From: Pyropia yezoensis
Taxonomy: Eukaryota; Rhodophyta; Bangiophyceae; Bangiales; Bangiaceae
Length of the DNA: 64,000 nt
Direction: 5' to 3'
Assembly (NCBI GenBank): GCA_009829735.1
Contig: CM020620.1
Location: forward strand, 14,443,420 to 14,507,419
A model generated the notes under the pieces. That model was not told the DNA's origin, ran no database searches, and saw only the letters and a list, made by a program, of their open reading frames with translations. The position numbers and the translations under genes are program-made. Within the stretch, counting starts at the first letter, position 1, and the number at the start of each line of letters is the position of its first letter. Shown here piece by piece: positions 10,882 to 21,810 of the stretch.

Positions 10882-11550
10882 TCACCGCCGCCAGTGGAGC
10901 GTATACGGCACGCCCCGGTCTGCCAGCACGCGCATGCACCACAGCGGACTGGCCCACCCGTCGTCCACGTCAATGGGGTAGCCCTCCCCCAGGCGCACCG
11001 GTGGCCCCCCCGCGGGGCCGCCCGCCAGCACCGCCAGCGCCACGTTGCCGCCGTCGTAAAAGTCGACGCGCACCACCTCCCCGCGGCCGAGGGCGTCGAG
11101 GAAGGCCGGGTAGGGCAGCGACACCACCCCGGGGGGGGCGGGGGACAGCGCCGCTGGCAGCACCTTGGCGCCATAGGAGAAGGGCACCGCCGCGGCGGCG
11201 GGGGCAGGGGTGGCGGCGGCGACGGCGGCGGCGGCGGGCGGGGCGGCAGCCGCCGCCGCAACGGCGGGGGGCACCACCCCCTCCGCCGCCACCGCTGCTA
11301 CCACCACCGCCGCCGCCGCTGCCGCCGCCACCACCACCGCCGCACGGCTTGCAGCGGTGGCGGCGGCGGCGGTGGCGGCGGCAGCGGCGGCAGCAGCAGC
11401 GGCGGCGGGGGCGGCAGCCGCCGACGCCCCAGCGGCGGCAGCAGCCCCACCGCGCCGCGGCGGGTGACGGGTGGCGGCGGCAGGGGCGGCGCCGCGGGCC
11501 GCCGCCACCAACGGCGGCGGCGGCGGCGGGACGTAGGCAGGGGCAGCCAT
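10882..11550 (-). CDS. Small protein with FtsH N-terminal-like domain
   Basis: The frame is 222 aa from the ATG at 11550. Residues 1-140 are Ala/Pro-rich, with an Arg-bearing leader (RHPPRRGG) and one Ala/Val hydrophobic stretch near 75-95, so organelle import and one membrane span are plausible. The last 80 residues are ordered: LPYPAFLDALGRGEVVRVDF, then a Gly-rich turn, GYPIDVDDGW, and a final RVLADRGVPYTLHWRR. This resembles the membrane-external N-terminal domain of FtsH proteases (YSxFLxxLxxGxVxxVxx, then LxxxGVxxxx). No AAA or peptidase part follows. It may be a partner or regulator of thylakoid FtsH, as other small FtsH-interacting proteins are, but that is inference. It is divergent from the Maf gene, sharing 840 bp of upstream DNA. 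Confidence 0.62.
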   Translation of the reverse strand: MAAPAYVPPPPPPLVAAARGAAPAAATRHPPRRGGAAAAAGASAAAAPAAAAAAAAAAATAAAATAASRAAVVVAAAAAAAVVVAAVAAEGVVPPAVAAAAAAPPAAAAVAAATPAPAAAAVPFSYGAKVLPAALSPAPPGVVSLPYPAFLDALGRGEVVRVDFYDGGNVALAVLAGGPAGGPPVRLGEGYPIDVDDGWASPLWCMRVLADRGVPYTLHWRR

Positions 11551-12390
11551 GAGGAGCAGAGCTGGGGGGGGGGGTGGGTGGATGACAAGGTAGACAGGCT
11601 CACTGCCGCGAAGAGGAGGGGCCGATGTAGAAGGGTAGGGGGAACCAGACGAAGCGAGACGACGGGAAGGTGGAAGGGGGGGGGGAGGGGGGGATGGCGC
11701 ACGAGCGCCGCGACGGTGGGAGGAGCGCAAGGCCCGGCGGCGGGGCGGCGGAGCGGGGAGCGGCCGGCACGTTGGTGGTGGGGGAGGCGATGCGTATGGG
11801 GAGCGGCGCTGGGGGCGTCTGCGCTCCACGCAGAGGAGCGGCGCTGGGGGCTTCTGCGCTCCACGCAGGGGAGCGGTGGGGAAGGGGCGGGAGGCGCGTC
11901 CGCCGGGCGGTGGCACAGCCCCTATTGGGCAGCCGCTGGCGGCCAATGGGCGGCGACCCCACCAGCGCTCTGGCAGCACGGCAGGCCGGCCCAGCTGCGT
12001 CTGTTGGAAGCGGCGTTTTCCGGGGCCAAGGGGGATGAGGTGCGGGTGAAGCACCCGCTTGTGCAGTATACGGTGCTGTACGAACAGGACAGAGAAGCAT
12101 AGATGGCCATGGGCACAGATCATTGTATACGCGGGTAGGGCGGACCTGTTGAGACGGTTGCTGTTTACTGTTCTCTTTTCTCTGCCGCTGGGAAGGGAAT
12201 CGAAAAACGCCGGTGCACGTGTCGGAGATCGGCCAATCAGGTGGCCCGTTGATTCCGCCTTTTCCTGCGGCTGTGTTTGGCTCGGCCATCGCTGTCCTCC
12301 CCTGCCGCTGCGCACCGCGGTGACTGCCGTCCACCGCCCTTCCTACCCCAAGGTCCCCGTCCATCGCCCCCCCCCCCCCCCCCCCTGCTC
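11551..12390. promoter_or_regulatory. Shared upstream region of a divergent gene pair
   Basis: These 840 bp separate the ATG of the FtsH-N-like gene (minus) from that of the Maf gene (plus) and must carry both promoters. It contains a tandem 35-bp repeat at 11801-11876, a more AT-rich part at 12050-12200, and a 19-base C run just before the Maf ATG. No TATA box is evident. Confidence 0.55.
11801..11876. repeat. 35-bp tandem repeat, 2.2 copies
   Basis: Units begin gagcggcgctgggggc at 11801, 11836 and (partial) 11871, with one or two differences between the first two. Confidence 0.85.
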
Positions 12391-13299
12391 ATGGTGGCCA
12401 CCCTCTTCCTCTCCCCCCCGCGTGTGTGCAGCCCCTTCCAGACCCCCTCGCTCTTGCGGGCCTCCTCCTGCCGGTCCCCCCCCCCCCACCGGGCGCTCGC
12501 CGCGTGCCTCCCTCCCCCCCCGCCCCCCCACGGGCCGCCCCCCGCTGCTGCTGCGGCGGTGGCCGCCATGGGCCCCCCCGCCCCCCCCCCGGCAGTGCTG
12601 GGGCGCCTCATCCTCGGCTCCTCCTCCCCCACCCGCCGGTCCATCCTGGCGTCCATGGGCCACCCCGACCCGCTGGTGCGGCCGGCGGGGATTGACGAAA
12701 AGGCCATCCGCGCGGCCGACCCGCGGGCGCTCGTGTCGGCGCTCGCGCACGCCAAGGCCGACGCGGTGCTCGCGTCGCTGGCCGCGGACCCGCCGCTGCC
12801 CCTGCCGCCGCCTACCGACGACGCCAACGGGGGCGACGCCAACGGCGGCGGCGGTGGCGGCGGCGGCCGCGCCGTGACGCTCCTCCTCACTGGCGACCAG
12901 GTGGTCGTCCACGGGGGGCGGGTGCTGGAGAAGCCCACCACCGCCGACGACGTGCGCGAGTACGTGGCCGGCTACGCGACGGCGCCGGCTGTGACCATTG
13001 GCGCCACGGTCGTGACGGACGTGGCGACGGGCCGCCGGTGGGAGGGCGCCGACCGCGCCGAGGTGCACCTCCGGCCGCTGCCCGCGGCGGCGATCGAGGC
13101 GCTCATTGACGATGGCGCCGTCTTTGGCTGTGCGGGCGCCCTCATGGTCGAGCACCCCGCCGTGGCGCCGCACGTGGAGCGGCTCGTCGGCGACGAGACC
13201 GCCGTGCGGGGGCTGTGCGCGACCACCACCCGCGGCCTGATTGACGCCGCGTTGCGGGGGGAGGGGGGCGTCCTCCCGTCGCCGCCCGCCGCCGGCTGA
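12391..13299 (+). CDS. Maf-family nucleoside triphosphate pyrophosphatase
   Basis: Maf proteins hydrolyse non-canonical or surplus nucleoside triphosphates (dTTP, UTP, modified bases) to monophosphate and pyrophosphate. The ATG at 12391 gives 302 aa. Residues 1-65 (MVATLFLSPPRVCSPFQTP and on) are Ser/Pro/Arg-rich like a plastid leader; the internal ATG at 12568 would give a form starting right at the fold. Family motifs follow in order: LILGSSSPTRRSIL (substrate loop), IDEKAIRAADP, LAHAKADAVL, LLTGDQVVV with the catalytic Asp, GRVLEKPTTADDVREYV, and the C-terminal YDxAGxFxIQG position, here DDGAVFGCAGALMVEHP. Poly-Asn/Gly loop 150-170 is an insertion. Single exon. Confidence 0.88.
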   Translation: MVATLFLSPPRVCSPFQTPSLLRASSCRSPPPHRALAACLPPPPPPHGPPPAAAAAVAAMGPPAPPPAVLGRLILGSSSPTRRSILASMGHPDPLVRPAGIDEKAIRAADPRALVSALAHAKADAVLASLAADPPLPLPPPTDDANGGDANGGGGGGGGRAVTLLLTGDQVVVHGGRVLEKPTTADDVREYVAGYATAPAVTIGATVVTDVATGRRWEGADRAEVHLRPLPAAAIEALIDDGAVFGCAGALMVEHPAVAPHVERLVGDETAVRGLCATTTRGLIDAALRGEGGVLPSPPAAG

Positions 13300-14087
13300 G
13301 GGGCGCTACGCGCGGCGCGGCGCCCGTGTGGCAGTCTGGCGCGCCCGCCGCCCGGTAGGACCGTCGCGGACGCCATCGACGTGCCCTCGACCGCGGCTCG
13401 TGCGGTAGAGTACGTCGCGCGCCGCGAGGCATTGGGTCAGTGTCGTCCGAAGCATCTCGAAATTCCTCTCATCCGCCACTTCATTTTTGAAAGTACACTC
13501 GCAACTATCGGTCATTGTTGCCACTTCGAACACGAGTGTCAGTGACATGCTCAGGCATCCAATGGAGACGGATTCCAGGTGTCAATCGGCCCCACCCACC
13601 CCGCCACGCGGAGCGGCAGAGACCCGCATAGCCGCCACCGCCGGCAGGCACGTCCCCGCCGACACAGCCGTCGCGCCCACCCGCCTCGACCCGTCGCCCC
13701 AGGCGGCGTTGTGGGAGGGCCCGCCGTCCCGCTTTCCCCGCAGCACCGTCACCCTCCGTCCCGCCCCTTCGCCCTTCGTCCCTCTGCCCCACCCGTCCTT
13801 CCTCCCCCCCTCCCTTGCGTTCTGTTCTCCCTCTTTCTGTCCCACTACCCCACCCACGTCCCCGCCCTCCGTCCCGCCTCCCCCCCGCTCTACACTTTGC
13901 TACTCTTCCTTGCTCCCCCCGCCACCCCCACACCTGCTCTTCCGCTTGCCCCCGCCTCGGCCGGTTGCTCCCCGCCGCCCCCTCTTGTGGCACGTGACCC
14001 ACCGCGCCCAGCAGCCGCGAGCAGGTGGCAACACCGGCCGTCGTGCGGGCACCCGACGGGTGCCGACCGCGCACGTGGCGGTCGGAT
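13300..14087. other. Upstream region of the OSCA-like gene
   Basis: About 790 bp between Maf and the CSC1/OSCA gene, same orientation. The part 13430-13560 is AT-balanced; the rest is C-rich pyrimidine tract up to about 13930. No gene recognised. Confidence 0.5.
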
Positions 14088-14104
14088 ATGCAGCCGTTCG
14101 GCAT

Positions 14105-14140
<36 letters not shown>

Positions 14141-17100
14141 GGCGGCCGTGACGCCGCGACGGCGACCGCCGCCGGCACAAACGCCGTCGTCACCGTCACA
14201 GTTGCTGCCGCCAGGGCGCGCCCGCCCCCGGCCCGCCAACGCGGCGGGCCACTGGCGGCGGCGGCGGCAGCGGCAGCGGTGGGCGGGGGGGCGTGGCGGG
14301 CCGGCCGTGTGTGTGGGGTGGACCCTGTTGGCGCTGCTGAGCGCCGCGGTGGTGGCGGCGGCGGGTGTGACGGCCGCAGCGGGCTCGGCGGGGGGGGTGG
14401 CAACTGTGGCGGCGGCGGCGGCGGACAGGTGGGTTGGGGCGGCCGGCGGCGGGGGGGCACCCGCGGGGGTGCCGCTGTCTGGGCGGCTATCCATCCCGTC
14501 GTCAGTGGCCGCGGCACGTGGCCGTGCGTTGGGGTCCCCGGTTGCGGGCCGCGCCGCGGCGGTTGTCCCACCTGCAGCACCGGCGCTGCGTGTGGTGCGG
14601 AAGGAAAGGGGGCGGGCGCCGACGGCCACACCCGCGGCGGCGGCCGCCGACGACGCCGACGCGGCCGCGGCCGCGGCGGCCAATGGCACGGCCGACGGCG
14701 GTCTGGCGACCGCCGACGGTGGCGGTGACGCAGAAGGCGAAGGCAACACCCTTAAGCGCCTCTTTGAAGGCACCACCATGTCCTCGGGCCTGTCGGTGGT
14801 GGTGATGATCAACCTGGTCATCGCCGCGGCGGGCCTGCTCATCTACCGCTACCTCTTTTTCCGCTCGTGCCTGCTCACCGAGGACGAGTTGCGCCTGCTG
14901 TCCGAGGCGCCTGGTGCCCACCGGCGGTACCGTTCAACGGCGGCTTACACGCCGCTGGACACGGCGCTGGTGCGGTCGGGCCCGCCTCCGCACCGGTGGT
15001 GTGGCTTTAGCCGCTGGGCGTCGCAGGGAGACACGGGGCTAGGTCGCGATGCGGTGGTGTACCTACTCTTCCAACGGCTCTGCCTGGCATTGTGTGTGGT
15101 ATGTGGGAGCGTAGCGGGCGTGACGCTGCTGCCGGCCTACTGGTTTGGGGGGGCCCTTATGCCTTCAGCCACGGCGGGGGCTGCGGCGGGGGCGCCCTCA
15201 GTGGCGGGCAGGGGGGGGGTCAACGCGTCGGTGCCGTCTGTGCGAGGTTTCTATGCCGCAGCCGCCGCGTCATCGGCCGCGGCGGGGCGGGTGGCCCTAG
15301 CCGAGCTGCCGGCATTTCGGTTAGTTGCCCACGGCGGGGCCCTTCCCGGGGGGCGGCAGGGGGGCACGGGGCCCCCGCGCTCCACCGCTGCTGCCGCCGA
15401 TGTGAGTACCCTCCGCGCCCGCGTAGCTGCTGCACAGGAGGACCCAGACGTGGCAGCAGCGGCTGTTGCTGCGACCGCCGCTGGCGATGCGGGCGACTCT
15501 GGCGACGCTGGCAGTACGGGCGGCTCTGGTACCACTGTGGGTGCCCCTGCCGGGACCGCCGGCAGGGGGCGGAACGATTCGGCCGCCGCCGAGGCTGGCC
15601 GCGTCCGCGCTTGGCTCGAGGCCGTCTCGGCCTTTTTCCGCTCGGACCGGGGCCTCTTTGAGCGCCTCACGTCACACAATCTGGCCAAGCACAGCCTGGC
15701 GCTCTATCTGCAGGTGCCTGTTGCAGCTGTCGTGGCCGCCGCCGTCTGCTTCCTGTTTTGTGTTACCCACGCGGCCGCGGCAGGCGATGGCCACTCGATG
15801 CGCGCGTGGCTGTCGCCGCCCCCGCAGCTGCCCCTGTCGCCCACCACGTCAATGGGTGCTCCCGGCGGTGCGGCTACCGCCGTCGCTGCTGCCAGTGGCG
15901 GCCGCGGCCGGTCAGGCCGCCTGCACGCGGCTGCCGTGGCGGGTCACTGGACACTCCTCCTCCGCGGCCTGCCCGCCGACGCCAACACCACCGAGGAGCT
16001 CAAGCGGCGGCTATCCGCCCGCTACCCGGACTGCATAGGCCGGGTGGAGCTCCTCTACCGGGGCCACGTGTCCGAGGCGCGCCTGCTGCGGCGCAAGGAG
16101 GCGTTCCAGCACCGGCTGGAGCACCTCCGGTCGGGCCTACCCGACGGCGGCGGCACGGGGGTGGACGTGGAGCGGCTGGTGCCAGAGCTCGAGGCACAGC
16201 TCGCGGCTGTGGAGGCGGAGCTGGACGCCTTCCGCCGCGCCCCCGACGCGGACTTTGCTGGCTGCGCGTTTGTCACCGCGTTAAACCCGGCGACCGCGGC
16301 GGCAATGCTGGAAGACTTTCCCCGCCGGGGGGAGCGTCTCCGCAGGGCGGTGGGCGCGGCGCTGACTCGTACGGTGGTGCCCTTTTTCCGCTCGACCGCG
16401 TCGAGGCCGGGCTCGGGGGGCGGTGTCTCCACGACGGGATACTTCACCGAGCTTCCGCGGGAGGCGGCGGTGGCGGCGGGGGGGCATACCGCTGCCACTT
16501 TGTCTGGTGCTTGGCGCAATGGAGGGGGAGTTGGCGACCGCCCCACTGGGCCGGCCTTTGTGCTGAACGACTCCCCGCGGGGGGGGAGCGTCCCCCCACT
16601 TGGCGGCAGCAGCGCCCCCTCGACCCCCACCCGCTCATCGCCGACCCCTTACCCCTTCCCCTTTGACGACCTCGCCGGGGTGCGTGCGGAGCGGGCGCCG
16701 CGGAGCTCTGACATCATCTGGGCGAATGTGAGTATGCCCTTTTGGCAACGCACCATCCGCTCCGTGTCGGTGCAGGGCATTGTGTTTGCCATGCTCATCC
16801 TGTTCACCAGCCCCGTGGCGGTCCTCACCGCGGTGCGGCAGATGTGCACCAACGCGGTGCTGCTGAGCGACCCGCGGGCGCTGCTGTCGGGAAGCGGCGG
16901 CGCGAATGAGAGCACCCTCGTGTCGCCCGCCACCGCGGCGGCGCCGTCGGCCGACGATGCCGTAGCGCTGTCCCAGGCCCTCCTCGCCCTCTTCCCCAAC
17001 TGGATCACCCACTCGGCGGTGGTGCGGTCGCTGCTGCTGGCCTACCTCCCCGTCGTGCTCCTCGCGCTGGTGTTTGCCATCGTGCCATCCGTGCTGCGCG

Positions 17101-18380
17101 CGACGGTGGCCCTCGAGGGGTACCCCACCCACTCGGCGCAGGAGATGAGCGTGTTCCGCAAAACGTCTTTTTACTATGTGTGCAACGCCGTGGTGCTGCC
17201 GTCGCTCGCGCTCGACACCGCCTCCTCGTTCCTGACGATGCTCTACGAGCGGTCTGGGCGGGGGGAGAATGTGGTGCAGGCGCTCCCCATTCTGGAGCGC
17301 CTCTTCTCGGGCGATATCGCCTTTTTTCTGTGCAGCTACCTGGTACAGCTCGCGCTGTCGGGGTCGATATTTTGGCTCCTCCAGCTGCCAGCGAACACGA
17401 TGGCCGCCTGGCGGCGCTACCGTGCGCTGACGCCCCTGGAAGCGGCGGAAGCCAAATGCAAGGGCGCGTTTGACTTTCCACGCCACTACGCTTACAACGT
17501 GACGGTCATGTCCATGTGCCTGCTGTTTGGGTGCGTGGCGCCCCTCATCTGGTCGTTTGCGGTGCTCTACTTTGTGGCCAAGCACGCGGTGGATAGCTTC
17601 AACCTGCGCTACGTCTTTTCGCGCACCCACATTGACGGCGCGCTGCCGCGGTCGTCGGCCAACTTTCTGCTCCTCTGGACGGTCATCAGCGTGCTCACGC
17701 TGGCGGTCATCTTTTACCTGGAAGGCTCCCCCATCGCGGCCGCCATGCTCGTCGCCACCGCCGCTGCGGCGGTGGTGTTTTGCCTGTCTGCGTCTGAGGT
17801 GGTGGGCGAGCGGCTGCTGCCGCTGGTCGGCCGCGCCCGCGGGCACCTGCTCCTTGCCATCCGCCGGCGGGTGCACAGCGCCGACGCGGCGGCGGGGCGG
17901 GGGGGCGCCGCCGACGGGGGCGGCGGTGCCGGCACCGCCGCCGCCGCCGCCGCGGGCAGTATCCGCGGGGTCTCCCCCAGCGCCGCCCCCTACGCGCCCG
18001 CCACGGACCTCTACGGCGGCGCCCTGCCGCCCGTCGGCGGCAGCGCCGTGCTGCCCGCCTCCCCGCCCGCACGGCCGGCGGTGGCGGCGTCGGGGGCGCT
18101 CCCCCCGCGCCGCGGCCTCGACGGCAGCAGCAGCAGCGGCGGCGTAGGAGGTGGGGGCCGCCGCCTCAGCGGCGGCGGCGGCGACGGCGGCGGCGGGGGA
18201 GGCTACTATGGGGGTGGCCCTGACGACGACGACGACGACGATGGGGGGTGCAGCAGCGCGCCATCGTCCGACTCGGACCTGGGGAGTGACGAGGAGAGCC
18301 ACCTTACGCGCCGGTCCAGCCACGCGTACGGCACGGTGCGGGGGAGGGAAGGGGACGGCCGCGGGCGGGGATTCCGTTGA
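14088..18380 (+). CDS. CSC1/OSCA/TMEM63-family membrane channel
   Basis: Members are osmosensitive or mechanosensitive cation channels or scramblase-like proteins of the plasma membrane or organelles. The single exon from the ATG at 14088 gives 1430 aa, about twice the plant OSCA length. A hydrophobic stretch near 70-100 may be a signal anchor. The first conserved span is SGLSVVVMINLVIAAAGLLIYRYLF, followed by RYRSTAAYTPLD and HRWCGFSRWAS. A long Ala/Gly linker precedes the cytosolic RNA-recognition-like domain (LLLRGLPADANTTEELKRRL; ELLYRGHV; GCAFVT). The family signature SSDIIWANVSMPFWQRTIR (about 880) opens the RSN1_7TM pore region, with further spans to about 1260, including FRKTSFYYVCNAVVLPSLAL and SGSIFWLLQLP. 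The tail is Gly-rich, then acidic and Ser-rich (DDDDDDGGCSSAPSSDSD). Confidence 0.92.
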
Positions 18381-19130
18381 TAACGCGGCGTGTCTTTTTT
18401 TGGCAGGGGGTGAAGGGGGGGTGGGGGGGCGGGGGGAGGAACGACGGCGGGGAGGAGGAACGACGGCGGGGAGGAGGATGGGAGAAACGAAAAGGGGGCA
18501 GCGCCGGTTCCGCTCATTTTTGTGGGGGGGCGGAGAGATGCGGAGGGCGACCGATGGGGTGGGCCTCTCTTGGAGACAGGCGTACAACAAGTTGCCCGTG
18601 CACCCTCCCTCCCTGGCGCCCCGTTTTCTCATACAGCGGCGGTCGTGGTGCTCTATCGTTTCTTCTTCCTTGGTTGTCGCCCTGGGACGGGGTGCACCGG
18701 CGCAGAGGGTCTGCGGCTCCAGCAAAAATTCCGCCCCCCCCGCCAGGCCACACTCCTCTTGTATCAAATGTCCAGAGAAGCTGACGTCGCGTTAGCGGTG
18801 TGCCGCCGACCGCCCACGCCGTCTCCCTCTGGAACCGAGCATCCGGGTCTATCGACGGGGCTCCCGCACCCCCTCCCCCCCACGCCCTTACGCCTCCAGC
18901 CCGCCTGTCTCTGCCCCACTGCATCTACAGTCTATCCGACACTCACCTGTGCTCCGCGACGCGCTCTTGGGTCCCTCGTCCGCAGCCTGGCCCATTGCCC
19001 TCCCCCCCCCGCCCCCCCCGTCTCCACGAGAGCCCAGCGCGCCCCTGCGCCCGGCCCTCCCGCCCCCGTGCTCACGCACCAATCCACCCCCCCCCCGCCC
19101 CCCCACCCCACCGCCCCCCCCCCCCCACCA
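18381..19130. other. Intergenic
   Basis: G-rich at 18405-18480, then mixed composition, then a long C-rich leader at 18990-19130 before the DUF202 gene. No gene seen. Confidence 0.5.
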
Positions 19131-19582
19131 ATGGACTCCCCCACCCCCCCCCCCCCCCCCGGCTGCCGCTGCCCCTCCCCCGCCGCACCGCCCCCTTCAC
19201 CGGCGCGTCGGCGCGGGACGCCCTCGCCGCCGAGCGCACCGCCCTCGCGTACGGCCGCACCGCCGCGGCGGCGGTGGCGCTCGGCGTTGGCCTCTCCCGC
19301 CTGGGCAGCGGCAGTGCCACCGTCGACGCGGCGGGCGGCGGCGGCGGGGGGGGCGGCGGGGCTGCTTGGACGGCGGGCGGCGACCTGGCCATGGCCCTGT
19401 CGGTGGGGCTCCTGGCGCTGGCGGCGGCAACGTTTGCCTACGCCGCTCCGCGGTACGCGGCGGTGGGCCGGTCGCTGGGGGGGGGGGGGTTTGCCGCAGA
19501 CGGCGTCGGGCCGCCCCTCCTCGCCATGGGGGGGGGGGTGCTGGGCCTGATGGCGTGTGTGTTGGTGTTGCGGGCGGGGTGA
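19131..19582 (+). CDS. DUF202 small membrane protein (frame broken at a C run)
   Basis: DUF202 proteins are small three-span membrane proteins, best known as the membrane module of VTC-type polyphosphate polymerases and as free-standing bacterial and algal proteins; function of the free form is unknown. The signature RDALAAERTALAYGRT starts at 19211 and is followed by three hydrophobic segments (AAAAVALGVGLSRL, MALSVGLLALAAATFAYAAP, LLAMGGGVLGLMACVLVLR) up to the stop at 19580. The only nearby ATG (19131, MDSPTPPPPPG) is in another frame; the frames are separated only by the C run at 19141-19159. A one- or two-base miscount there would give a normal protein of about 150 aa. No SPX or VTC catalytic part is present. 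Confidence 0.75.
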
Positions 19583-20133
19583 TGGGGCGGCCAGGGGGGA
19601 GGGTGGGGGGGGGGGGGGGGGGAGAGGGGAATGGAACAAGCAAACTGGGGGCGGCACGTCGAGCAAGGGGGGGGGGGGGGGAGACGCAGCTGGGGAGTGG
19701 GGGGCACCCTCACCCAACAAGACCCCACCGGGCGGCGGCGGTGGCGACGGGGACGGCAGGGGAGGGGGGGGGGGCGTGTCGTTGGCCGTTGGCGGTGTCG
19801 ACGGGGGCGACCGGCACGCGCCGCGGGGCGGCTACCCGCTCCCCCGCCCCCTTCCCCTCCCCATTGCGCGCGACGGTGCGGTGGCCGGCGGGGGACGACC
19901 CTGACGAGCGGTGGGACGTGTGTGTGTGTGTGTGTGTAGCCACAGCACGGACGCGGGGGGGGCTGGGGGGGGGGGGGGGGGACGACGTACACGTCGCCCG
20001 ACCGCCGCCGGCGGGGCCCTTGTTGAGGGACACGAGAGACACCAAAAAAAGAAGAATATATACGATACATACATAAGGCCGCCTCCCCCTGACGCGACGC
20101 GGCCGCCGGCAGGGGGGCGAACGTGGCCCGTCG
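19583..20133. other. Convergent intergenic spacer
   Basis: Holds the 3' ends of the DUF202 (plus) and EamA (minus) genes. It contains several G runs, a (TG)n run at 19918-19937 and an AT-rich patch at 20041-20075 (aaaaaaagaagaatatatac) that may serve as a polyadenylation region. Confidence 0.55.
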
Positions 20134-21810
20134 CTACGGCCGCCGCTCTGGGGCGTTTTCCCCCCCGCCCTCCACGGCCCTGTCCTCGGCGCCGCCCGTC
20201 GGCGCGTCGTCGACGGCGCAGCGGTCGTACTTTGGCGTCGCCCGCTGGTTGACCACCGCCGCAACGGTGATCATGGCGGCGCCCACGAGGCCCTGCGGTG
20301 ACAGCCGCTCGCCGAGGAGGGCGGCCGCAAACAGCGCCCCATACACCGGGTCCATGGCGTAGACGACCGCCGCCCGCTCCGCCGCGACCGACCGCTGCGC
20401 GAGCGTCTGCAGCCAGTTGCACAGGGCGGTGGTGACGAGGCCGAGGTACACGACGCCCCCCACCGCAGACGCCGACAGGCCCCACCAGCCGCCGCCGCCG
20501 CCGCCGCCGCCGCCACCGTCAGCGTCGGCGGCGGTGGCGAAAAAGGGCGCCACCACCGCCGCGCCCGACAGGCCGTCGACGCCAAACGCCCACACCGCCG
20601 CGGCGGCGGCAACGCCCACAAGCGACACGGCGTTGAGGGCGGCGGCCGCGTTGGGCGGCGCGTCCGCGGCGGTCGTGGCGGCCGCTGCCGCCTCGAGGCG
20701 GAGGATAAAGACGGCCGACGCGGCGGCGGCCGCGACGCACCACGCGTCGCCAACGACCAGCGGGGTGGCGCCGTCGCCCGCCAGCACCGCCGTGCCCGCA
20801 AACGCCAGCGCCGCCGACGCCCAGGCGCCCGCGCTGAGGCGGCGGCGGTAGAGCACCGCCGCGAGGAGGGGCACAAACTTGACGTTGAGGTACAGGAGGA
20901 AGCCCGACCGCGAGGCGGTGGTCGTCAGCAGCCCCACCGCCTGGAAGGCGTAGCCGGCAAACATGTAGGCCGCCAGCTCGGCGCCGGCCGCCCACGTCCG
21001 GCGGCCGCCCGGCGTGGTGGGGGAGGGCAGGAAGGGCGCCGCCGCCGCCGCGGCAATGCCAAACCGCGCGAGCGTCACTGCCGACGGGGGGGCCCCGTCG
21101 ACGGCCAGCTTGATGACCGCGTGCTGGGAACCCCACAGGACGGTGACGGCGTTGAGGAGGAGGAGCGGCGTCGCCCGCCGCAGCGCGTCCGCAGAGGAGG
21201 GGGAGCCCCACCACCGACGCCCGGGGGGGGCCCCCGTCAAGGCCGCATCTGCCGGGGCGGTGACGTCGGCCGCCGCCGCCGCCACGCCCAACACCTCAGC
21301 CGTGACAGCGCCGGGCAGGGCGTCGTCGGCGGCGGGTGGGGGCTCCTCCCCCAGCACCCCGCCGCCCGCCACCTTGGACGACAGGCGGGGGGCCACCCCC
21401 GTCGCCACCACCCCCGAAGCCGTCCCCGCCGCCGCTGCCGCCCGCGACGACGGCGGCGCTCTCCCCGGCGGGGGCGGCGCCGACGGCGGCGGTGGCGGTT
21501 GGCCCGCCGGCCCCGCCGGCCCCGCCGACGCCACCACCCCCGTCCCTACCTCCCCCCACGGCCGGGCTGGCACGCCGTCGCCGCCGCCACTGCCGCCGCC
21601 GCCGCCGCCGCCGACGGGGAAGACCGCAGCCGCCCAGCCCGGCGGCGGGCGCAGCCGCCGCCCCCGGTGGGCGGCCGCCCAGTGTGGTGGCGGCCGCCCC
21701 CCATGGACCGCGGCCGGCCGCCCGGGGCAGGCCGCCCCTGCGGCGCGCGCACCCCCGCTGTGGCGGTGGGAGGGGGGGGAAGGGGCGGGCGCAAACGCAC
21801 CGCCCGCCAT
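20134..21810 (-). CDS. EamA/DMT-family transporter
   Basis: This is a ten-span drug/metabolite transporter of unknown substrate, 558 aa from the ATG at 21810. Residues 1-210 are Ala/Pro/Gly-rich with Arg, like a long plastid leader plus linker. The first EamA half begins LLLLNAVTVLWGSQHAVIKL and includes PPSAVTLARFGIAAAAAAPF, FAGYAFQAVGLLTTTASRSG, FLLYLNVKFVPLLAAVLYRR and ASAALAFAGTAVLAGDG. The second half begins DAWCVAAAAASAVFILRLEA and ends YLGLVTTALCNWLQTLAQRS, AAVVYAMDPVYGALFAAALL, GERLSPQGLVGAAMITVAAV. The pairing of TxSRSGFL in half one with ER(A)AxxYxxxP in half two is typical of the family. Plastid location is inference. Confidence 0.88.
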   Translation of the reverse strand: MAGGAFAPAPSPPSHRHSGGARAAGAACPGRPAAVHGGRPPPHWAAAHRGRRLRPPPGWAAAVFPVGGGGGGGSGGGDGVPARPWGEVGTGVVASAGPAGPAGQPPPPPSAPPPPGRAPPSSRAAAAAGTASGVVATGVAPRLSSKVAGGGVLGEEPPPAADDALPGAVTAEVLGVAAAAADVTAPADAALTGAPPGRRWWGSPSSADALRRATPLLLLNAVTVLWGSQHAVIKLAVDGAPPSAVTLARFGIAAAAAAPFLPSPTTPGGRRTWAAGAELAAYMFAGYAFQAVGLLTTTASRSGFLLYLNVKFVPLLAAVLYRRRLSAGAWASAALAFAGTAVLAGDGATPLVVGDAWCVAAAAASAVFILRLEAAAAATTAADAPPNAAAALNAVSLVGVAAAAAVWAFGVDGLSGAAVVAPFFATAADADGGGGGGGGGGWWGLSASAVGGVVYLGLVTTALCNWLQTLAQRSVAAERAAVVYAMDPVYGALFAAALLGERLSPQGLVGAAMITVAAVVNQRATPKYDRCAVDDAPTGGAEDRAVEGGGENAPERRP

